64,000 bases of DNA from Nakaseomyces glabratus (GCF_010111755.1 NC_088962.1:620001-684000); one strand, 5' to 3'. Positions 9,414 to 22,263 are shown, counted from the first letter of the stretch. Notes: a model not told the origin generated them from the sequence alone. Made by a program: numbers and translations.

Positions 9414-12400
9414 ATGACTACTCCTGTTGCACCAATTACTCCTCCTATGGAGACCACTGGTGATCGTCTAGTAACGTTGGAATTAAAGGATGGTACCACC
9501 TTACAAGGTTACTCCTTTGGTGCCGAGAAACCAGTTGCCGGTGAATTGGTTTTCCAAACTGGTATGGTCGGTTACCCAGAGTCCATCACTGATCCTTCTT
9601 ATGAAGGTCAAATCTTAGTCATTACTTACCCTTTAGTCGGTAATTATGGTGTCCCAGATTTCAACTTGAGGGACGAATTTATTGAATCTCTTCCAAGATA
9701 CTTTGAAAGTAACAGAATTCATGTTGCAGGTTTGGTGATTTCTCATTATACTGAAGACTACTCTCATTACCTTGCAGAATCTTCTCTAGGACAGTGGTTG
9801 AAGAGAGAAGGTGTCCCAGCCGTCTATGGTATTGACACCAGAGCTTTGACCAAACACTTGAGAAACTGTGGTTCCATGCTTGGTAGACTAGCTTTGCAGG
9901 AAGCTTCTGCCAAGCTAGAGGTTGCTACTTCTGAATCATGGAAATCCGTATTTGATGTCCCTGAATGGGTCAACCCTAACGTGGAAAACTTGGTTGCTAA
10001 GGTTTCTTTGAAGGAACCAAAACTTTTCACACCACCATCTGACAACAAATACGTTGAAGTTAAAAAAGGTGCGGATGGTAAGACTATTAGAATTCTTGCT
10101 ATTGATGTTGGTATGAAATATAACCAAATCAGGTGTTTCGTCAAGAGAGGTGTGGAATTATTAGTTGTTCCTTGGGATTACGATTTCACAAAAGAAGACT
10201 ACGATGGTTTATTCATTTCTAATGGTCCAGGTGATCCATCTGTGTTGAATGATTTAGCAAACAGACTGTCCAAGGCATTGGAGAAGAAGAAAACTCCAAT
10301 TTTTGGTATTTGTTTAGGTCATCAACTTTTGGCTAGAGCTTCTGGTGCTTCAACATTGAAATTGAAATTCGGTAACCGTGGCCACAATATTCCATGTACT
10401 TCTACAATCAGTGGTCGTTGTTATATTACTTCACAAAACCATGGTTATGCTGTTGATGTTGATACACTAACGCCAGGTTGGAAACCATTATTTGTTAACG
10501 CAAATGATGATTCTAATGAAGGTATTTATCACACTGAGTTACCATATTTTTCGGTGCAATTCCACCCTGAATCTACTCCAGGTCCAAGAGATACCGAATT
10601 TTTATTCGACGTCTTCATTAATGCCGTTTTAGAACACAAGAATTCCGGTGTTTTGAAGCCAGTTGAATTTCCAGGCGGAAAAATTGAGAACAATAGAAAA
10701 GAAAACCCTAGGGTCGAAGCCAAGAAAGTTTTGGTTTTGGGTTCTGGTGGTCTGTCTATTGGTCAAGCAGGTGAATTTGACTACTCTGGTTCTCAAGCCA
10801 TCAAAGCCTTGAAGGAAGAAGGTATCTACACTATATTGATTAACCCAAATATTGCTACCATTCAAACCTCTAAGGGTCTTGCCGACAAAGTTTACTTCTT
10901 GCCTGTCACTGCCGAGTTTGTCAGAAAAGTTATTCTTCATGAAAGGCCGGACGCTATTTACGTTACTTTCGGTGGTCAAACAGCTTTATCTGTCGGTATC
11001 GAAATGAAGGATGAATTTGAAAGCTTAGGTGTTAAAGTTTTAGGTACCCCAATTGATACCATCATCACTACTGAAGATCGTGAATTGTTTGCTAATGCAA
11101 TCGATGAAATCGATGAAAAGTGTGCCAAATCTCAGGCTGCAAACTCTGTAGAAGAAGCTTTGGCTGCTGTCAAAGATATTGGATTCCCAGTTATTGTGCG
11201 TGCCGCTTATGCACTTGGTGGTTTAGGTTCTGGTTTTGCCAACAACGAACAAGAATTGATTGACCTATGTAATGTTGCTTTTGCTTCTTCTCCTCAAGTT
11301 CTTGTCGAAAGATCGATGAAGGGTTGGAAAGAAGTTGAATATGAAGTTGTTCGTGATGCATTTGATAACTGTATCACTGTCTGTAACATGGAAAACTTCG
11401 ATCCTCTGGGTATTCACACTGGTGATTCTATCGTTGTTGCACCATCCCAGACTCTTTCTGATGAAGATTACAATATGCTAAGAACCACTGCTGTTAATGT
11501 TATTAGACACTTGGGTGTTGTTGGTGAATGTAACATTCAATATGCCCTAAATCCGTTCTCTAAAGAGTACTGTATTATTGAAGTTAATGCACGTTTATCT
11601 CGTTCTTCTGCTCTTGCCTCTAAGGCAACTGGTTACCCATTAGCTTACACAGCTGCCAAGTTAGGTTTGAATATTCCTTTGAATGAGGTAAAAAACTCCG
11701 TCACAAAGTCTACTTGTGCTTGTTTTGAACCTTCCTTAGATTACTGTGTTGTTAAAATGCCAAGATGGGATTTGAAGAAATTTACAAGAGTATCCACCGA
11801 GTTGTCTTCTTCTATGAAATCTGTTGGTGAGGTTATGAGTATTGGTAGAACCTTTGAAGAAGCCATCCAAAAAGCTATCAGATCAACTGAGTATTCTAAT
11901 TTGGGTTTCAATGCTACCGACCTAGAAATAGACATCGACTACGAATTACAAAATCCATCCGATTTACGTATTTTTGCTATTGCGAACGCATTCGATAAGT
12001 TGGGTTACTCAGTTGAAAAGGTATGGGAAATGACCAACATTGACAAATGGTTCTTGAACAAGCTATACGATCTGGTTAAATTTGCCTCTAAGGTCAGCTC
12101 ATGTGGCGGAATTGAGGGTTTAAGCCCAACTGTTTTGAGACAGGCTAAGCAACTTGGTTTTGATGATAGACAAATTGCCTCTTTCACTAGTTCTAACGAA
12201 GTTGCTATCCGTCGTCTAAGAAAGGACTATGGTATAATTCCATTTGTAAAGCAAATCGACACAGTTGCTGCTGAGTTCCCAGCTTACACAAATTATTTGT
12301 ACATGACTTACAATGCTGCTGAGCACGATGTCGAATTTAACGACCATGGTGTTATGGTTCTAGGTTCTGGTGTATACCGTATTGGTTCTTCAGTTGAATT

Positions 12401-15400
12401 TGATTGGTGTGCTGTTACCGCGGTAAGAACACTACGCGCAAACAACATTAAGACTATTATGATCAACTACAACCCAGAAACTGTTTCAACTGATTATGAC
12501 GAGGCTGACAGGCTTTACTTTGAAACAATCAACCTTGAAAGGGTTTTGGATATCTACGAAGCTGAAGCATCAAACGGTGTTGTTGTTTCAATGGGTGGTC
12601 AAACCTCCAATAACATTGCCATGTCATTGCACCGTGAAAATGTAAAGATTCTAGGTACTTCTCCAGATATGATTGATTCTGCAGAAAACCGTTACAAATT
12701 CTCACGTATGTTGGATCAGATTGGTGTTGATCAACCAGCTTGGAAAGAACTAACCTCAATGGATGAAGCTGAAGATTTTGCCGAGAAAGTGGGTTACCCA
12801 GTTTTAGTCCGTCCTTCATACGTGCTATCTGGTGCTGCCATGAACACTGTCTACTCAAAGAACGATTTGGAATCTTACTTGAACCAAGCTGTAGAAGTTT
12901 CTCGTGATTATCCTGTTGTCATTACGAAGTATATTGAAAATGCTAAGGAAATCGAAATGGATGCGGTTGCCCGTAATGGTGAACTGGTTATGCATGTTGT
13001 TTCCGAACACGTTGAGAACGCTGGTGTTCATTCAGGTGATGCTACCTTGATTGTTCCACCTCAAGATCTGGCACCCGAAACAGTCGACAGAATTGTTGTT
13101 GCTACCGCAAAGATTGGTAAAGCTCTGAAGATCACAGGTCCATACAACATTCAATTTATTGCTAAGGACAATGAAATTAAGGTCATCGAATGTAATGTGC
13201 GTGCTTCACGTTCTTTCCCATTTATCTCTAAGGTTGTAGGCGTAAACTTGATCGAACTTGCAACAAAAGCCATCATGGGCTTGCCTTTTGCTCCATACCC
13301 AGTTGAAAAGCTACCTGATGACTATGTTGCTGTTAAGGTACCACAATTCTCTTTCCCAAGATTGGCTGGTGCTGATCCAGTTTTGGGTGTTGAAATGGCA
13401 TCCACTGGTGAAGTTGCTACTTTTGGTCATTCAAAGCACGAAGCTTACCTAAAATCTTTACTAGCAACAGGATTTAAACTACCAAAGAAGAATATCTTGT
13501 TATCAGTCGGGTCCTACAAGGAAAAGATTGAATTATTGCCCTCTGTTCAAAAGCTGTATAATATGGGTTACAAACTATTCGCCACTGCTGGTACAGCTGA
13601 TTTCTTGACAGAACATGGTTTGTCAGTACAGTATTTAGAAGTCTTGAATGAAGATGAACCTGAAAAGAAAGAATACTCCTTAACTCAACATTTGGCTAAT
13701 AATGAAATCGATCTATATATCAACCTCCCATCTGCAAACAGATTCCGTCGTCCTGCGTCTTATGTTTCTAAAGGTTACAGAACCCGTCGTATGGCTGTTG
13801 ATTACTCTGTTCCTTTGGTTACTAACGTTAAGTGTGCAAAGCTGCTAGTCGAAGCTTTAGCACAAAACATTTCCTTAAATGTTTCTGAACGTGATGCCCA
13901 AACTTCTCATAGAACTGTAACAATCCCTGGTTTGATCAATATTACCACATATGTACCAAACATTACCAATGTTGTGGAAGGACCTGCAGAACTAAAGGAA
14001 ACTACTCGTTTATTCTTGGAATCTGGTTTCTCATATTGTCAAATTATGCCAAGAGCGTCAAGGGGCCCTGTTATCAATGACGCAGCATCTATCAAAGTAG
14101 CTACCTCTGTCTCAAATAATAGCTGTCACACTGACTTTGCATTTACTATAGCTGGGACTGCGCATAACGCCCAACAAATAGCACAATCTGCTGATAAAGC
14201 AAATGCCTTATACCTACCTCTGCATGAATTGAAGAACAAGGTTTCAACTATATCTGAGCTTCTAAGTAACTGGCCTTCTAACAAGCAAGTCATTACTGAG
14301 GCCAAGACCTCAGATCTAGCTTCTGTTCTTTTGTTAGCATCATTGCAGAACCGTTCAATTCATATAACCGGTGTCTCCAAAAAGGAAGACTTGTCTTTGA
14401 TTATGACTGTCAAAGAAAAAGATCCTAAGGTCACTTGTGACATTAATGTGTACTCTCTATTTGTTACACAGGAGCAATGGCCAGAAGCTATGTTCTTACC
14501 AACTGAGGAAGACCAAGAATTTTTCTGGAAGAATTTGAGTGCTATTGATGCATTTAGTATTGGCTCTGTTCCTACTCAATTGGCTGAAATAACTGGCAAC
14601 AAGGTTGAGGTTGGTTTAGGTATCAAAGATGCTCTACCATTATTACTATCTGCTGTTGAAGAAGGTAAGCTAACTGTTGATGATATTGTTGAAAAATTAC
14701 ATGATAATCCAGCCAAAATATTCAACATTCCAACTCAAAACTCTCTTGTGGAATTAGATCTTGATTTCTCCTTTGCAAGTAAGAAGAGATGGACTCCTCA
14801 TTCTAACACTTCCTTAAGAGGTGGTATTGAAAGAGTTGTTGTGAATGATGAAACACTAGTTTTAAGTGGTGAACTTGTTGCCACAGAGCCCAAGGGTACC
14901 CTAAAAATGAAGAGTGAATTGGTTCAAGCTTCAGTTGAGAATGCCCCAGCCATTCAATCTACCGGTAGAAGAATGACAATTCATGACGACAAACTAATGG
15001 ATGTAGACTCTGCTGAAAACTCCATCCCTGATGCTCCTATCCAGCAGAAACTAATGTCTTCTAAACCTCCAAGAGAATTAACTGCCCCAAGTGCACTACA
15101 AAACCTAATCAGAGGAAATAATCCTTTCCAGGGTAGACATATCTTATCTATCAAACAATTCTCTCGTGCTGATTTCCATGCTTTGTTTGCTGTTGCCCAG
15201 GAATTAAGAGCTGCTGTTGCACGTGAAGGTGTTTTGGACTTGATGAAGGGTCACATTATCACAACCATCTTCTATGAACCATCCACTCGTACATGCTCTT
15301 CTTTTATTGCCGCCATGGAACGTTTGGGTGGTAGAGTTGTGAACATCAATCCAAATGTATCATCGGTAAAGAAGGGTGAAACCTTACAAGACACTATTAG

Positions 15401-16049
15401 AACATTAGCGTGCTATACTGATGCTATTGTGATGCGTCATTCTGAAGAGATGTCAGTTCACATAGCCGCTAAATACTCGCCAGTACCAATTATCAATGGT
15501 GGTAATGGTTCTCGTGAACATCCTACTCAGGCATTCCTTGACCTGTTTACTATTCGTGAAGAAATTGGTACAGTTAATGGTATCACAGTAACATTTATGG
15601 GTGACTTGAAACATGGTAGAACTGTTCATTCTCTATGTCGTCTACTAATGCATTACCAAATCAGAATCAATCTTGTCTCTCCTCCCGAGTTAAGACTTCC
15701 TGAATCTTTAAGAGAAGAATTGAACAGTAAGGGCCAACTAGGTGTCGAGAGTGTTGCTTTGACTCCAGAAATAATTTCCAAGTCTGATGTCTTGTATTGT
15801 ACTCGTGTGCAAGAAGAAAGATTCAAGAGTACTGAAGAATACGAACGTCTAAAGGACTTCTATATTGTCGACAACAAGATCTTATCCCATGCCAAACAAA
15901 ACATGGCCGTTATGCACCCTCTACCTCGTGTAAACGAAATTAAGGAAGAAGTTGACTATGACCATCGTGCTGCATACTTTAGAGAAATGAAATATGGTCT
16001 GTACGTCAGAATGGCCTTGTTAGCTATGGTTCTTGGTGTCAATAACTAA
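9414..16049 (+). CDS. URA2: Carbamoyl-phosphate synthase / aspartate transcarbamylase (CPSase-ATCase)
   Basis: Cytoplasmic multifunctional enzyme for the first two steps of pyrimidine synthesis: glutamine, bicarbonate and ATP to carbamoyl phosphate, then carbamoyl aspartate. Domains in order: glutamine amidotransferase (1 to about 410, nucleophile Cys300 in GICLGHQ); two ATP-grasp synthetase halves, starting near 435 and 975; an MGS-like regulatory region near 1355-1460, where UTP inhibition is exerted in the family; a dihydroorotase-like domain (about 1500-1840); a linker; and ATCase (about 1900-2211) with STRT near 1957, HPTQAFLD and HPLPRVNEI. The dihydroorotase-like domain lacks the zinc-binding HxH motif ([11 protein letters not shown] instead), so it is inactive, as in S. 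cerevisiae Ura2. Length 2211 against 2214 in S. cerevisiae. Codon use is strongly biased to preferred codons, as for a highly expressed gene. Confidence 0.98.
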   Translation: MTTPVAPITPPMETTGDRLVTLELKDGTTLQGYSFGAEKPVAGELVFQTGMVGYPESITDPSYEGQILVITYPLVGNYGVPDFNLRDEFIESLPRYFESNRIHVAGLVISHYTEDYSHYLAESSLGQWLKREGVPAVYGIDTRALTKHLRNCGSMLGRLALQEASAKLEVATSESWKSVFDVPEWVNPNVENLVAKVSLKEPKLFTPPSDNKYVEVKKGADGKTIRILAIDVGMKYNQIRCFVKRGVELLVVPWDYDFTKEDYDGLFISNGPGDPSVLNDLANRLSKALEKKKTPIFGICLGHQLLARASGASTLKLKFGNRGHNIPCTSTISGRCYITSQNHGYAVDVDTLTPGWKPLFVNANDDSNEGIYHTELPYFSVQFHPESTPGPRDTEFLFDVFINAVLEHKNSGVLKPVEFPGGKIENNRKENPRVEAKKVLVLGSGGLSIGQAGEFDYSGSQAIKALKEEGIYTILINPNIATIQTSKGLADKVYFLPVTAEFVRKVILHERPDAIYVTFGGQTALSVGIEMKDEFESLGVKVLGTPIDTIITTEDRELFANAIDEIDEKCAKSQAANSVEEALAAVKDIGFPVIVRAAYALGGLGSGFANNEQELIDLCNVAFASSPQVLVERSMKGWKEVEYEVVRDAFDNCITVCNMENFDPLGIHTGDSIVVAPSQTLSDEDYNMLRTTAVNVIRHLGVVGECNIQYALNPFSKEYCIIEVNARLSRSSALASKATGYPLAYTAAKLGLNIPLNEVKNSVTKSTCACFEPSLDYCVVKMPRWDLKKFTRVSTELSSSMKSVGEVMSIGRTFEEAIQKAIRSTEYSNLGFNATDLEIDIDYELQNPSDLRIFAIANAFDKLGYSVEKVWEMTNIDKWFLNKLYDLVKFASKVSSCGGIEGLSPTVLRQAKQLGFDDRQIASFTSSNEVAIRRLRKDYGIIPFVKQIDTVAAEFPAYTNYLYMTYNAAEHDVEFNDHGVMVLGSGVYRIGSSVEFDWCAVTAVRTLRANNIKTIMINYNPETVSTDYDEADRLYFETINLERVLDIYEAEASNGVVVSMGGQTSNNIAMSLHRENVKILGTSPDMIDSAENRYKFSRMLDQIGVDQPAWKELTSMDEAEDFAEKVGYPVLVRPSYVLSGAAMNTVYSKNDLESYLNQAVEVSRDYPVVITKYIENAKEIEMDAVARNGELVMHVVSEHVENAGVHSGDATLIVPPQDLAPETVDRIVVATAKIGKALKITGPYNIQFIAKDNEIKVIECNVRASRSFPFISKVVGVNLIELATKAIMGLPFAPYPVEKLPDDYVAVKVPQFSFPRLAGADPVLGVEMASTGEVATFGHSKHEAYLKSLLATGFKLPKKNILLSVGSYKEKIELLPSVQKLYNMGYKLFATAGTADFLTEHGLSVQYLEVLNEDEPEKKEYSLTQHLANNEIDLYINLPSANRFRRPASYVSKGYRTRRMAVDYSVPLVTNVKCAKLLVEALAQNISLNVSERDAQTSHRTVTIPGLINITTYVPNITNVVEGPAELKETTRLFLESGFSYCQIMPRASRGPVINDAASIKVATSVSNNSCHTDFAFTIAGTAHNAQQIAQSADKANALYLPLHELKNKVSTISELLSNWPSNKQVITEAKTSDLASVLLLASLQNRSIHITGVSKKEDLSLIMTVKEKDPKVTCDINVYSLFVTQEQWPEAMFLPTEEDQEFFWKNLSAIDAFSIGSVPTQLAEITGNKVEVGLGIKDALPLLLSAVEEGKLTVDDIVEKLHDNPAKIFNIPTQNSLVELDLDFSFASKKRWTPHSNTSLRGGIERVVVNDETLVLSGELVATEPKGTLKMKSELVQASVENAPAIQSTGRRMTIHDDKLMDVDSAENSIPDAPIQQKLMSSKPPRELTAPSALQNLIRGNNPFQGRHILSIKQFSRADFHALFAVAQELRAAVAREGVLDLMKGHIITTIFYEPSTRTCSSFIAAMERLGGRVVNINPNVSSVKKGETLQDTIRTLACYTDAIVMRHSEEMSVHIAAKYSPVPIINGGNGSREHPTQAFLDLFTIREEIGTVNGITVTFMGDLKHGRTVHSLCRLLMHYQIRINLVSPPELRLPESLREELNSKGQLGVESVALTPEIISKSDVLYCTRVQEERFKSTEEYERLKDFYIVDNKILSHAKQNMAVMHPLPRVNEIKEEVDYDHRAAYFREMKYGLYVRMALLAMVLGVNN

Positions 16050-16647
16050 TTTAGATTTACCAAGAGATAAGTTAGTTAGTGCCTCTCAATGATTGACATA
16101 CACAATGACTAATACTACTTAGTTGCATGCGCTAAATCTCAATTAACTAGTAAGACATTCTAAAGACATACTACCACACTCCGTCTTTTCCTTGTCTTCC
16201 TTGAAATGAAATTATGTCGTCATGGCTAAGATAATGTAGTCTCACAGAAGCAATCATTACATTTGCTTTTTATTTATCTACCACCATCATTATTATCATA
16301 TAATATCATTTAGTATTTCTTTTCATTATATAATATCAAGCTTATGTCGCAAGCTATTACACAATTTACAGTATTTCGCATTTTATTTTAATATATTCAT
16401 TTTAATTAATATTTCTTACAATTCATTCTTATTTGTTTTAATTATATCAAATATCTAAAAGTTTTTTCGAATCTCGGAACTGACATATTCTTTCCGTCTG
16501 CCTTGCGCCTTAAACATGAAAAATTTCCTTAAATTGTAGCAAAAGTACAAAAAAATAAAGTCATGTACAGTTGTAATTTCGGTTATACAATGCTGCAACG
16601 CGAGTGGAATTACTACAAACAGCCACAAATTTTCTACTTCTATTGCT
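16050..16647. other. URA2-AIM23 intergenic region
   Basis: About 600 bases, very AT-rich in the middle, holding the URA2 3' end and AIM23 promoter. I see no separate gene, repeat or RNA in it. Confidence 0.6.
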
Positions 16648-17658
16648 ATGATAAGATCAATATTGTGCTGCAGGCCAGTGCGACAGTTCCATAGCAGTTT
16701 CCTAAGCCTCAATAGCGCATCACCGGCATTAAATGCAGGTATAGCAATTGATGCCTGGCTCAAGAGAGGCACTGCGAAATCAAATATCAAGAACAGAAAG
16801 AAATATGATCATCACCACAACGGTGAAAATCGGAGGCGAAAGAAACCGATGGCTGTTAGATGGAGTTCAGGTACTGAAAGGGCAAAAGAAGCTGCTAACC
16901 ACATGCTATCAAAGGTTTTTGAGACAAACTCTAAAGGTAACATAAGGTTTTTTAATCAAATTTCTGGTAAAGTTGAGGACTCTAATATCAGGGAATTTGC
17001 TAAAGGAATTGATTTAAGTCAACATGGGATAAACATTGTTAATATCATTAATACTGAAACTGAACAACTACCATTTGTTAAACTTGTAGATACTAAGACA
17101 GCTCTAAAGAAATACTCTGACTATTTGGCAGAAAAGAAGGAAGAAGAGCTGAAATCGATGGGTCTGTTACCAAGAAAGTTCTTCGAAAATTCTAAAACAA
17201 ACGAGGACAACCTTAAACACATCAAGATCTCGTGGAGTATAAAAGAGGATGACCTAGCAAAACAAAAGGCTCATGATATTACGTCGATGCTGAAAAAGGG
17301 AAACAAAGTTAATTTATATATAGCAGATAAAGAAGACCTTGGTGGTTCTAAGTGGATGGAAAACTTTGAAAATGTAGAAGAAGAAAAACCTCCTTCTAAG
17401 AAACGATTAAGACCATCCGAGATTGAGAGGAGAGAATCAATAATTGAGCAATTAAAACTCTTGGTTTCTGATATATCTACCGATCCTATTATTGAAGGTA
17501 GAGCAAACGGTAAAATGATTATAAGACTCACTCCAAAAGTAAATAAAGATGACAGTATTGATAAGAGATCTTTGAAAGAACTAAAAAAGCAGCAACGAAT
17601 AGAAAAGCTAAATAAAAAATTACAAAGAAAAAAAGAGAGGGAGCTGCAAGATGATTAA
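16648..17658 (+). CDS. AIM23: Mitochondrial translation initiation factor 3-like protein Aim23
   Basis: Mitochondrial ortholog of bacterial initiation factor IF3, acting on the small mitoribosomal subunit at initiation. The first 20 or so residues ([18 protein letters not shown]) are basic, serine-rich and free of acidic residues, fitting a matrix-targeting presequence. Diagnostic stretches shared with S. cerevisiae Aim23 are [42 protein letters not shown] and [16 protein letters not shown]. The last is the IF3 C-domain core. A long Lys/Arg-rich tail ends the 336 residues (356 in S. cerevisiae). It is convergent with the YJL132W ortholog, with 169 bases between the stop codons. Confidence 0.93.
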
Positions 17659-17827
17659 CTTGTAAATAGAAAAGTTACTGGAACTCTGTATATACTAAAA
17701 AATATTCTAGCCGATTACAAGGGCAAATTTCAATTGCTTCCATAGATAAGATTACATGAATTAATATGGCATTGAAACCCGATGAATTATAGATTAAATA
17801 AATATAGGCTCTCCTGTATAAAATGCA

Positions 17828-20044
17828 TTAATAAATTAAAATAGCTCCTGCAACTTCTTCCAACCCTATGCTATTATATCCAAATTCTGGGACCCCCACT
17901 GCTAACTGACCTTCATCACACCAAGCTAAAGAAAAACCAAAGCTACGAGCATGGATAGATGAAAGCGGATTGGTATATTTTACATGATTATTGGGATTAA
18001 GCTCTATGGTATTTCTATGAGCTGCCTCTACAATCTCCGAAAAAGAAACAGTCCAAATAGCTCCTTTACCGCCATTTATACCAGGTGAGGCAATATGTAA
18101 AACACCTTCAACTTTGTCAAAAACCATTGATGTTCCAAACCCAACAAGTTGCGGTATCTCATCTAACCTGATTGGAACTGTAAGTTTTGTTAGATACCGT
18201 AAATTTCCAAAAATTTCTTTGTAAACATGGACAAAATTGTGTAGAGGCTGAGAAATCAGAATGTAGATTTCATCTTGATGAAAAATTGACAACAATGTCT
18301 TTCCAAAATCCCCATGTATTCTTGAAGGTAAAGGCACAATTTCACTAATATCGGAGTTTTCAGGATTATTTGGGATATTGACAATTGAACAAGATTCTTC
18401 AGATAAAGGAACAGCGCTTACGTGACATCTCATGACCACACCAGCCCCCGCTGCAGCAATATACATAGACTTCCCGGAAATAAGAACAGATGATGCAGTA
18501 TGGACATAGTTTCCTAACTTAAAAGTGGATGGATCCATCACTGTTTGCAGTAGTACTTTACCAGTACCAGTATTCTTTATTGGTCTACCTGAACCATCAA
18601 TCTCAAAAGAAATAACCTTCCCTTTTTCATTTTTGCCATAGAGCTTGTCCGCTAAAAATATTGTATTCATATCTGTAGATCTATCATAAATAATTGAAAC
18701 AATTTTCAGGTTATTCATATCACAATCATCAATTTGATAAGAATAATGTTCACTAGCGGAGTGGTAAATTTTAATAACACGGGAAAATGAATCTATTACA
18801 ATTAATGCGTGAGAGTCATTATATGAAATTTCAATTTTTCCTATAGAACTACCCTTAATTTTTAGCACTGGTGAAATTGTTGAGTCATAGATTAGCTGCT
18901 TATTATCCTTGCAGATAGGTATTATATATACCTGACCATAACGATCTGTAAATGAGGAACATGATATCAAGTAAAATTTGGTATCGTTTAGTTTAACAAA
19001 TAACATATTCTCACCCAAATGGGAGTCTTTCCTACCAATCCAATACTTTTTGAAACTGCCAAAACTTTTACTATGAAGAGGCACAACTCTGTTGGGCATA
19101 CTTCTCTCTATTATATCAATAGAATCGTATCCTGTATCTCCATCTCCAAGATATGAAACCATCTCATTGTTTTTAAACTTCCTTAAAAAACCTTTGACCT
19201 TGCGCTTTAATGTCAATATTAAGTCAAATTCCCCGCCAACTTTATTATACTTTATAAGCTCTCTTGCTTTCGGAGAGGAATTATAAGCCAGCAGGAGATA
19301 TGGCAATTTATCTGTAGCTATCAATCTGACCTCGCTATTCAAGGCTGTCATACCACGAGTTACACATTTCTCTATATCCCTGTAGTTAATGTCTACTTCA
19401 GAAAACCCAGATAATGAGACCAGGGCGCTTATATCCCTAGGTGATGGAAGCGCCCAATCTAAGGAGTTGAAAAACTTCCATATTAAATTGTCGGCTTCAT
19501 TATCAACACCTTCCAACATATCTGCCATAATAAGAAAATCACCTATAATATCTAAATATGAATGTGCTTTGTTCAGATCGCTATTAAACTCCAGTTCAGC
19601 TAGCACTTTCAATAGTCCATGATCTCTATACCCTTCACCTAATGCATGCCATGGAACATCCACCACTTGATGAGTGAATATACCTAACAAAAAAGCGGCC
19701 AGCTTCTGTGATTCCTCAGACATAATGTCATTTTTCTTATCACCATATGTATCCCTCCAATAATTTATTGCGAGTTCGAGAAATGGTGACCAATGGGTAT
19801 ATTCTGCGAAATCATGCCATTTCTTGTTATTCAAAGAACAAGAATACAAGGCATCTGGGAAAAAGGCACCGGACTTCAGCCACGGAAAATAATACTGAGA
19901 ATTAATATTCAATTGTGTTTCTTCGAAAACTGATGGATCACTTATAACTCTCAAAAGAAATGTAAGATGACTACCAACTCCAGCAGCATAACTAAAGGTA
20001 CAATAAGTAACAAGAATGAGAGTGTTAATGTATACTACTCTCAT
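17828..20044 (-). CDS. GPI-phospholipase D-like secreted or membrane-associated protein (YJL132W ortholog)
   Basis: The 738 residues begin with a hydrophobic signal sequence (about 1-20). A zinc-dependent phospholipase C-like domain follows, as at the start of mammalian GPI-PLD: possible metal ligands are His26, Asp64, His77, His84, His125, Asp129 and His133, within GAFFPDALY, HDFAEYTHWSPFLE and FLLGIFTHQVVDVPWHAL. The C-terminal half contains FG-GAP-like beta-propeller segments (GFGTSMVFDKVEGVLHIASP, SFGFSLAWCDEGQLAVGVPE). S. cerevisiae YJL132W has the same place and orientation between AIM23 and MRS3, and its biochemical role is not established. Cleavage of GPI anchors is a family-based guess; the ligand set looks complete. 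Confidence 0.88.
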   Translation of the reverse strand: MRVVYINTLILVTYCTFSYAAGVGSHLTFLLRVISDPSVFEETQLNINSQYYFPWLKSGAFFPDALYSCSLNNKKWHDFAEYTHWSPFLELAINYWRDTYGDKKNDIMSEESQKLAAFLLGIFTHQVVDVPWHALGEGYRDHGLLKVLAELEFNSDLNKAHSYLDIIGDFLIMADMLEGVDNEADNLIWKFFNSLDWALPSPRDISALVSLSGFSEVDINYRDIEKCVTRGMTALNSEVRLIATDKLPYLLLAYNSSPKARELIKYNKVGGEFDLILTLKRKVKGFLRKFKNNEMVSYLGDGDTGYDSIDIIERSMPNRVVPLHSKSFGSFKKYWIGRKDSHLGENMLFVKLNDTKFYLISCSSFTDRYGQVYIIPICKDNKQLIYDSTISPVLKIKGSSIGKIEISYNDSHALIVIDSFSRVIKIYHSASEHYSYQIDDCDMNNLKIVSIIYDRSTDMNTIFLADKLYGKNEKGKVISFEIDGSGRPIKNTGTGKVLLQTVMDPSTFKLGNYVHTASSVLISGKSMYIAAAGAGVVMRCHVSAVPLSEESCSIVNIPNNPENSDISEIVPLPSRIHGDFGKTLLSIFHQDEIYILISQPLHNFVHVYKEIFGNLRYLTKLTVPIRLDEIPQLVGFGTSMVFDKVEGVLHIASPGINGGKGAIWTVSFSEIVEAAHRNTIELNPNNHVKYTNPLSSIHARSFGFSLAWCDEGQLAVGVPEFGYNSIGLEEVAGAILIY

Positions 20045-20523
20045 TTTGTGCTACTGCCTGTACAGCTTTCTTTAAGTGGTCTGTTTAACAATAACCCAAT
20101 GCCTTTTAATATCGATATTAGAGCTCATCTCCCATATTAAGTACCCAAGCCTTAATTTTCTATGCCTAAAATGAAATGACGTCATCCCAGATGATTCAAA
20201 ATTGCGCTCTCTCAAGTAATATTGTCAATGTAAAAGATAATGCCAAATTGATCAGAGACAACTTGTATTTTACCAATTAATGTACATAAAGAATTAATTA
20301 AATAACAGGAATTAATAATATAAAATAAATTAAAGCGAACGCATTAAACTAGTTTTCGGGGGCCCCCTATTGTCGAGAACCTATGCTTAGTATAATAGAA
20401 AAAAATTAATGAAGAGCAGGTATTTCACATGCAAACGATTGTGTGATCAATTATAATAAAAGATTAAGTTAAGAATGTCTATCATGGGACGCTTTCAAAG
20501 TCCAACTTAATAAACCAATATGC
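20045..20523. other. Intergenic region between the YJL132W ortholog and MRS3
   Basis: Contains the promoter of the left gene (minus strand) and the 3' end of MRS3. Noted inside are a CRE palindrome (20177-20184) and the GC palindrome GGGGGCCCCC (20358-20367) in otherwise AT-rich DNA. No gene is seen. Confidence 0.6.
20177..20184. promoter_or_regulatory. CRE (TGACGTCA) site
   Basis: A perfect 8-base CRE palindrome 133 bases upstream of the start codon of the YJL132W ortholog. In S. cerevisiae such sites are bound by Sko1 and the Aca1/Aca2 bZIP factors. Sko1 is a Hog1 target, so osmostress control is possible but unproven. Confidence 0.45.
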
Positions 20524-21441
20524 CTAATAATGGAACAAGAAGTGCTTTGCGAACTCATATGCAGTCCAGGAAATGGCAGTCGCAGGCATGTTAGCCAAAA
20601 TTCTTGGTTTGACACCACTCCAAAAACCCCTCCAGCCATAAACTTGATATATAGCTCTTGTGGCCTTCTTGAAAGTATCAGCTTGCTTAAACACCTCCAT
20701 AGACACCTTTTCGCTGCCTCGTACTTGTAAGGCCGTCTTTATACAGTCCAATGGGGTAGTCAACCCCGCACATGCCGCACCACTGATACCACCACATAAA
20801 CAATGTATGAAGGGATTGTAAACACCACTTGGATTGAAATACCTTGTAGCTGTGTCATATATACCGAAGTTGAATGCAGCAAACGGTATATTTATAGCTA
20901 GAGTTGTAGGATATGATGAGTAGAAAGCCTGGAAACCTTCTTTGGAATATATTCTCTTGGCTGTGTCCCACACCGATATATTTGTGTTTAACTGAATTCT
21001 CTGTTTAATAACATCAAATGGGTTCATTAAAGCATCTGCTGCGATAGTTGCTGTTGCACCGGAGAATGCGGTCTTGAAGAAGTGGTATTTTGAAGTACTA
21101 GTAGCTTCATCTATAAGGAATGATTTGACCATCTCATAAGTTGCGAAATACACAGCATGCGCAGGACCAGCACCCAGCAATACAGATTGGACACCTTTCC
21201 ACAGGACCATGGAACCCTCTTGTGCTGATATGCTAGACAATTGTCTTAGCATTGTAGATGGGATAGGCTGGCCACCGGTTGTGCTTATAGCGTGCATTGC
21301 TTGAAGTCTTGTCTTCAGAGCATCGAGAGGGAATATAACCGAGTGCTCAGCTATACCGGCAAAAGCACCGGCCATAAGTTGATGTGCCAATGGTGCATGA
21401 TCAGGCAAAGCCTCATAATCTATAACGTCTGATGATTCCAT
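20524..21441 (-). CDS. MRS3: Mitochondrial iron carrier Mrs3/Mrs4 type
   Basis: Inner-membrane solute carrier of the mitochondrial carrier family that imports ferrous iron for heme and Fe-S synthesis. The 305 residues show three tandem repeats with six membrane segments. The signature motifs are FPLDALKTR (37-45), NPFDVIKQR (139-147) and TPLDCIKTA (228-236). GAGPAHAVYF (89-98) and MNPFDVIKQ are typical of the Mrs3/Mrs4/mitoferrin branch. Gene order next to the YJL132W ortholog points to MRS3 and not MRS4; in a species with one copy this would be the common ortholog. The next S. cerevisiae gene, LCB3 (YJL134W), is not found. Confidence 0.94.
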   Translation of the reverse strand: MESSDVIDYEALPDHAPLAHQLMAGAFAGIAEHSVIFPLDALKTRLQAMHAISTTGGQPIPSTMLRQLSSISAQEGSMVLWKGVQSVLLGAGPAHAVYFATYEMVKSFLIDEATSTSKYHFFKTAFSGATATIAADALMNPFDVIKQRIQLNTNISVWDTAKRIYSKEGFQAFYSSYPTTLAINIPFAAFNFGIYDTATRYFNPSGVYNPFIHCLCGGISGAACAGLTTPLDCIKTALQVRGSEKVSMEVFKQADTFKKATRAIYQVYGWRGFWSGVKPRILANMPATAISWTAYEFAKHFLFHY

Positions 21442-21745
21442 TTAATGTGTTTTGTGTAGTAATCCCTGTGTTTCTATAGGATTTTCGCTCTCTAAGTAAG
21501 TTAAGCTTTTGCAAAGAATATTATACCCAGGTGACTGTTAACAATACAAACCCTGGCTTATAGTTTGTTTAAAAAAGTGAATATTATCCTATCTTTAACA
21601 ATTAAAAAATTTAGTCTTCTTACAAGTAATGACTAATTTCTAGGTGCACTCTATAAGCTCACGATATAAAAGAAGAGACTAATTGTAACGATGTAGTTAA
21701 TCCTTGATGAATATATAAAACTTGAAACGGACATGCTCTATATCG

Positions 21746-21766
21746 ATATATATATATATATATATA
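21746..21766. repeat. (AT)n microsatellite
   Basis: About ten AT dinucleotides in the MRS3 upstream region. A simple slippage repeat with no further signal. Confidence 0.9.
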
Positions 21767-22236
21767 CTTTAACAAGTATGGGGTAGTAGGGGTGGCTCAC
21801 TTCACTTCCTATATCCGAGAACTAGTATTACTAATTCAATATGGAGATGGGAGAGGATATCCAAATCATCACCGATTATAAGAAAAAGATAACTGTGAGT
21901 ACTACGAGGATACAATAGTGTGTGTGGGGATGGAGGATCGAGAAGTGTGTCCATTGCATAGCGTTGGAAGTATATTTCACATCGACAGCAAGAGGTGTCT
22001 GCCTTTTCAACATGTAAGATGAATTTGATCGTTTGGTAGCTGAAAAGCTGAAAGACATAGTACAATTAATAATCAGATCAGGTGTCTAGAAGTCAAAATC
22101 TGGGATTCCAGTGGGATTCGAGGCCTTTAGTAGGAAAACAGCAAAAACCCAAAATAAAAAGTCGCTACGAAATTTTACTGTCGCTACTTTTGCAGTGGAA
22201 GAGAATCCTGCACAGACATGTATTCCGCAAGTAGAT

Positions 22237-22263
22237 GGAAAAACGGAAAAACGGAAAAACGGA
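22237..22263. repeat. Three-fold 8-base tandem repeat
   Basis: The unit GGAAAAAC is repeated three times in tandem and ends with GGA. Noncoding. Confidence 0.85.
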
